Assembly: GCA_036897625.1 (NCBI GenBank)
Contig: JAYMTA010000308.1
Location: 1 to 31,816 of the forward strand
Source of the DNA: Pelargonium cotyledonis
Taxonomy: Eukaryota > Streptophyta > Magnoliopsida > Geraniales > Geraniaceae
Length of the DNA stretch: 31,816 bases
Reading direction: 5' to 3'
The first letter of the stretch is position 1, and the number at the start of each line of letters is the position of its first letter. Shown here one piece after another: positions 25,090 through 31,816 of this stretch. Made by a program: the position numbers and the translations under genes. The notes beneath the pieces are model-generated. The model worked only from the letters and a program-made list of their open reading frames with translations. It had not been told where the DNA came from and made no database searches.

Positions 25090-25344
25090 ACTAACAAATG
25101 ATGAGGTGGTGGACATCAAGAATATTAGCTAGATTGATTATGTCAATTGTTGAAACCAACAAATGATCTTTCAGATATAGTTTACAATAAAACTATAAAA
25201 AATAATAAAAAGGAACTATCATAATACATCAAATTTTACCATATCACAGCTTCTTTTGAACTGCAAATTACAAGTCTTACAATCTTCTAAATGGCTATTT
25301 AGTTCTAAAATGGAAATTTCCTCCCCAACCAACAATTTGCAACA

Positions 25345-30829
<5,485 letters not shown>

Positions 30830-30947
30830 GGTTCTGCGCTCACAGATTCGGGAAGAAAGATCGAAAGGAGATGGAGACGAAAGAGAGATACTGAAAAAGA
30901 AAGCCGGGGGATGGTATTAGGCGGCAACTGGTGTGATGTGTGAGAGA

Positions 30948-30995
30948 TTTGGCGGGAAATTTATCAGGCCCAAATCAGTAATGGGCTTAGGCCCA
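30948..30995 (-). promoter_or_regulatory. E2F site plus site II cluster upstream of MCM7
   Basis: TTTGGCGGGAAA at 30948-30959 is a strong E2F-type site about 120 bases upstream of the MCM7 ATG. Directly beyond it are GGCCCA (30967-30972), TGGGCT (30982-30987) and GGCCCA (30990-30995), which are site II motifs. E2F control of MCM genes at G1/S is well established in plants. The arrangement mirrors that upstream of MSH6. Confidence 0.8.
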
Positions 30996-31012
30996 TAAGT
31001 TCAAAAATGAGT

Positions 31013-31017
31013 AAAAA
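31013..31017 (-). terminator. RNA polymerase III terminator of tRNA-His
   Basis: Five T residues on the minus strand lie 7 bases beyond the 3' end of the tRNA. A T run of this length just downstream is the usual pol III stop signal. Confidence 0.7.
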
Positions 31018-31024
31018 TATAGAA

Positions 31025-31096
31025 TGTGGCTGCTGGGATTCGAGCCCAGGTCTCTACGGCCACAACGTAGAATTCTTCCCACTAAACTACAGCCAC
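31025..31096 (-). tRNA. tRNA-His (anticodon GUG)
   Basis: A full cloverleaf can be drawn with 72 bases including discriminator A. The acceptor stem is GTGGCTG/CAGCCAC. The anticodon stem CTACG/CGTAG encloses loop TTGTGGC, with GTG at 31063-31061. The T arm is CTGGG/CCCAG. There is no intron. The extra 5' G of mature tRNA-His is added after transcription in eukaryotes and is not encoded here. Pair 28-42 is T-A where, from memory, typical plant copies have C-G; both sides changed, so pairing is kept. A nuclear origin fits the flanking genes. Confidence 0.95.
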
Positions 31097-31699
31097 AATT
31101 ACTGGTACTTGAATGGAATTTTTTCATAATATATGTTCATTAAGTTTGAGAGTTGTTTTGTGTTCTTTTGTTTTCAAATTTATATTTGTTTGAATTTATT
31201 TTAATATAAACGTTCGTTTTGAATTCATTGGTGCGAGGATTGGGATGACAGTGGGCTGCTTTTAGGGACCGACGGTGTGAAATATCGTACTATTCGATAA
31301 TTTGCATAAGTCAAAACGCTTGGAATTATAAATAAATAAATAAAAAACTATTTTTTTCAACAATAGAGAAACTCCAAATTACTTAAAATATACATTTTTA
31401 TCTCATTTTCATAATTATATATTTACATAACACCAATCGCATGGTAGTTTTGCAAATAAACAAACAAAAATATATATCAAGCGTCCATAATTTTAAAGTT
31501 TGAAAAAGATAATCAAATATGAGTATAAATAATATAGTTTAACTGTGAAAGAGTATAAAGAACAAGCATATCACCATATAAGAGGGTCTACTTTCATTTT
31601 TGTCACATAACGAGACAATCATATTAGAAACATCTAAAAATTAATACGGAGTATCCACTTAAGAACATACAACCCGGACCCAACCCGGACCCGACCCGT
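31097..31699. other. Spacer between tRNA-His and CP12
   Basis: AT-rich DNA with no supported gene. The right end should contain the CP12 3' untranslated region. The short string ATACGGAGTA near 31643-31652 resembles a Stowaway end but has no visible partner. Confidence 0.5.
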
Positions 31700-31816
31700 T
31701 CAATCTTCATAAGTGCGGCACTCGTCAGTCTCCGGGTTGTCCTTGCAGTACTCCTCCAAGGGGTCGGTGTTTTTCGACTTGTCCCGGGCGTGGCTAGCGG
31801 CGGCGCTCAGCTCCTC
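31700..31816 (-). CDS. CP12: CP12, chloroplast Calvin-cycle regulator (C-terminal part)
   Basis: The final 38 codons of a frame that enters from the right edge, ending at stop TGA (31702-31700). The tail holds EEYCKDNPETDEC followed by RTYED. CP12 is a small, largely disordered stromal protein that links GAPDH and phosphoribulokinase in an inactive complex in the dark. Its C-terminal Cys pair (C-x8-C, both visible) forms a thioredoxin-controlled disulfide, and this tail binds GAPDH. The N-terminal transit peptide and first Cys pair lie outside the window. The local sequence is much more GC-rich than its surroundings. Confidence in the family is high from the tail alone; which CP12 paralogue it is rests on the neighbourhood. 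Confidence 0.93.
   Translation of the reverse strand, partial: EELSAAASHARDKSKNTDPLEEYCKDNPETDECRTYED

Overview
This window is nuclear DNA from a flowering plant, most likely a eudicot. The genes have many short exons with GT-AG introns and AT-rich introns and spacers. Every protein matches a plant family, and two families (CKI1-type histidine kinase and chloroplast CP12) are plant-specific. It is gene-dense euchromatin with a few small degenerate transposons. The species cannot be named from the sequence.

Layout, left to right: (1) 1-3731, a gene-poor AT-rich spacer with one Stowaway-like MITE and an old direct repeat. (2) 3732-5657 (+), a RING-CH membrane E3 ubiquitin ligase like Arabidopsis PIT1. 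(3) 6170-14981 (-), a complete 21-exon MSH6 mismatch-repair gene (1325 codons), with a TRIM-like element, a duplicated splice acceptor and a compound microsatellite in its introns. (4) about 16.6-22.0 kb (+), a CKI1-type hybrid histidine kinase; its first coding exon is only tentatively placed. (5) 22662-24316 (-), the 18S rRNA dimethyladenosine transferase DIM1. (6) 25345-30829 (-), MCM7 of the replicative helicase, with two reading-frame problems: a 2-base deficit just after the Walker A lysine and an intron 2 that does not splice canonically in frame. (7) 31025-31096 (-), tRNA-His(GUG). (8) 31700 to the right edge (-), the last 38 codons of CP12.

The genes are not an operon, but two themes stand out. 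MSH6 and MCM7 are both S-phase genes, and their upstream regions share the same design: an E2F-type TTTGGCGGGAA site nearest the gene, then a near-identical pair of site II (TGGGCC/T) motifs. From memory of Arabidopsis locus numbers, the gene order also interleaves two Arabidopsis blocks: CP12-1, DIM1A and CKI1 on chromosome 2, and MCM7, MSH6 and PIT1 on chromosome 4. The window therefore looks like the unfractionated ancestral order.

No unknown defence system, virus or biosynthetic cluster was seen. The observations most worth checking are the MCM7 lesions, the shared promoter module, the mononucleotide runs inside MSH6 exon 1 and the duplicated MSH6 acceptor.
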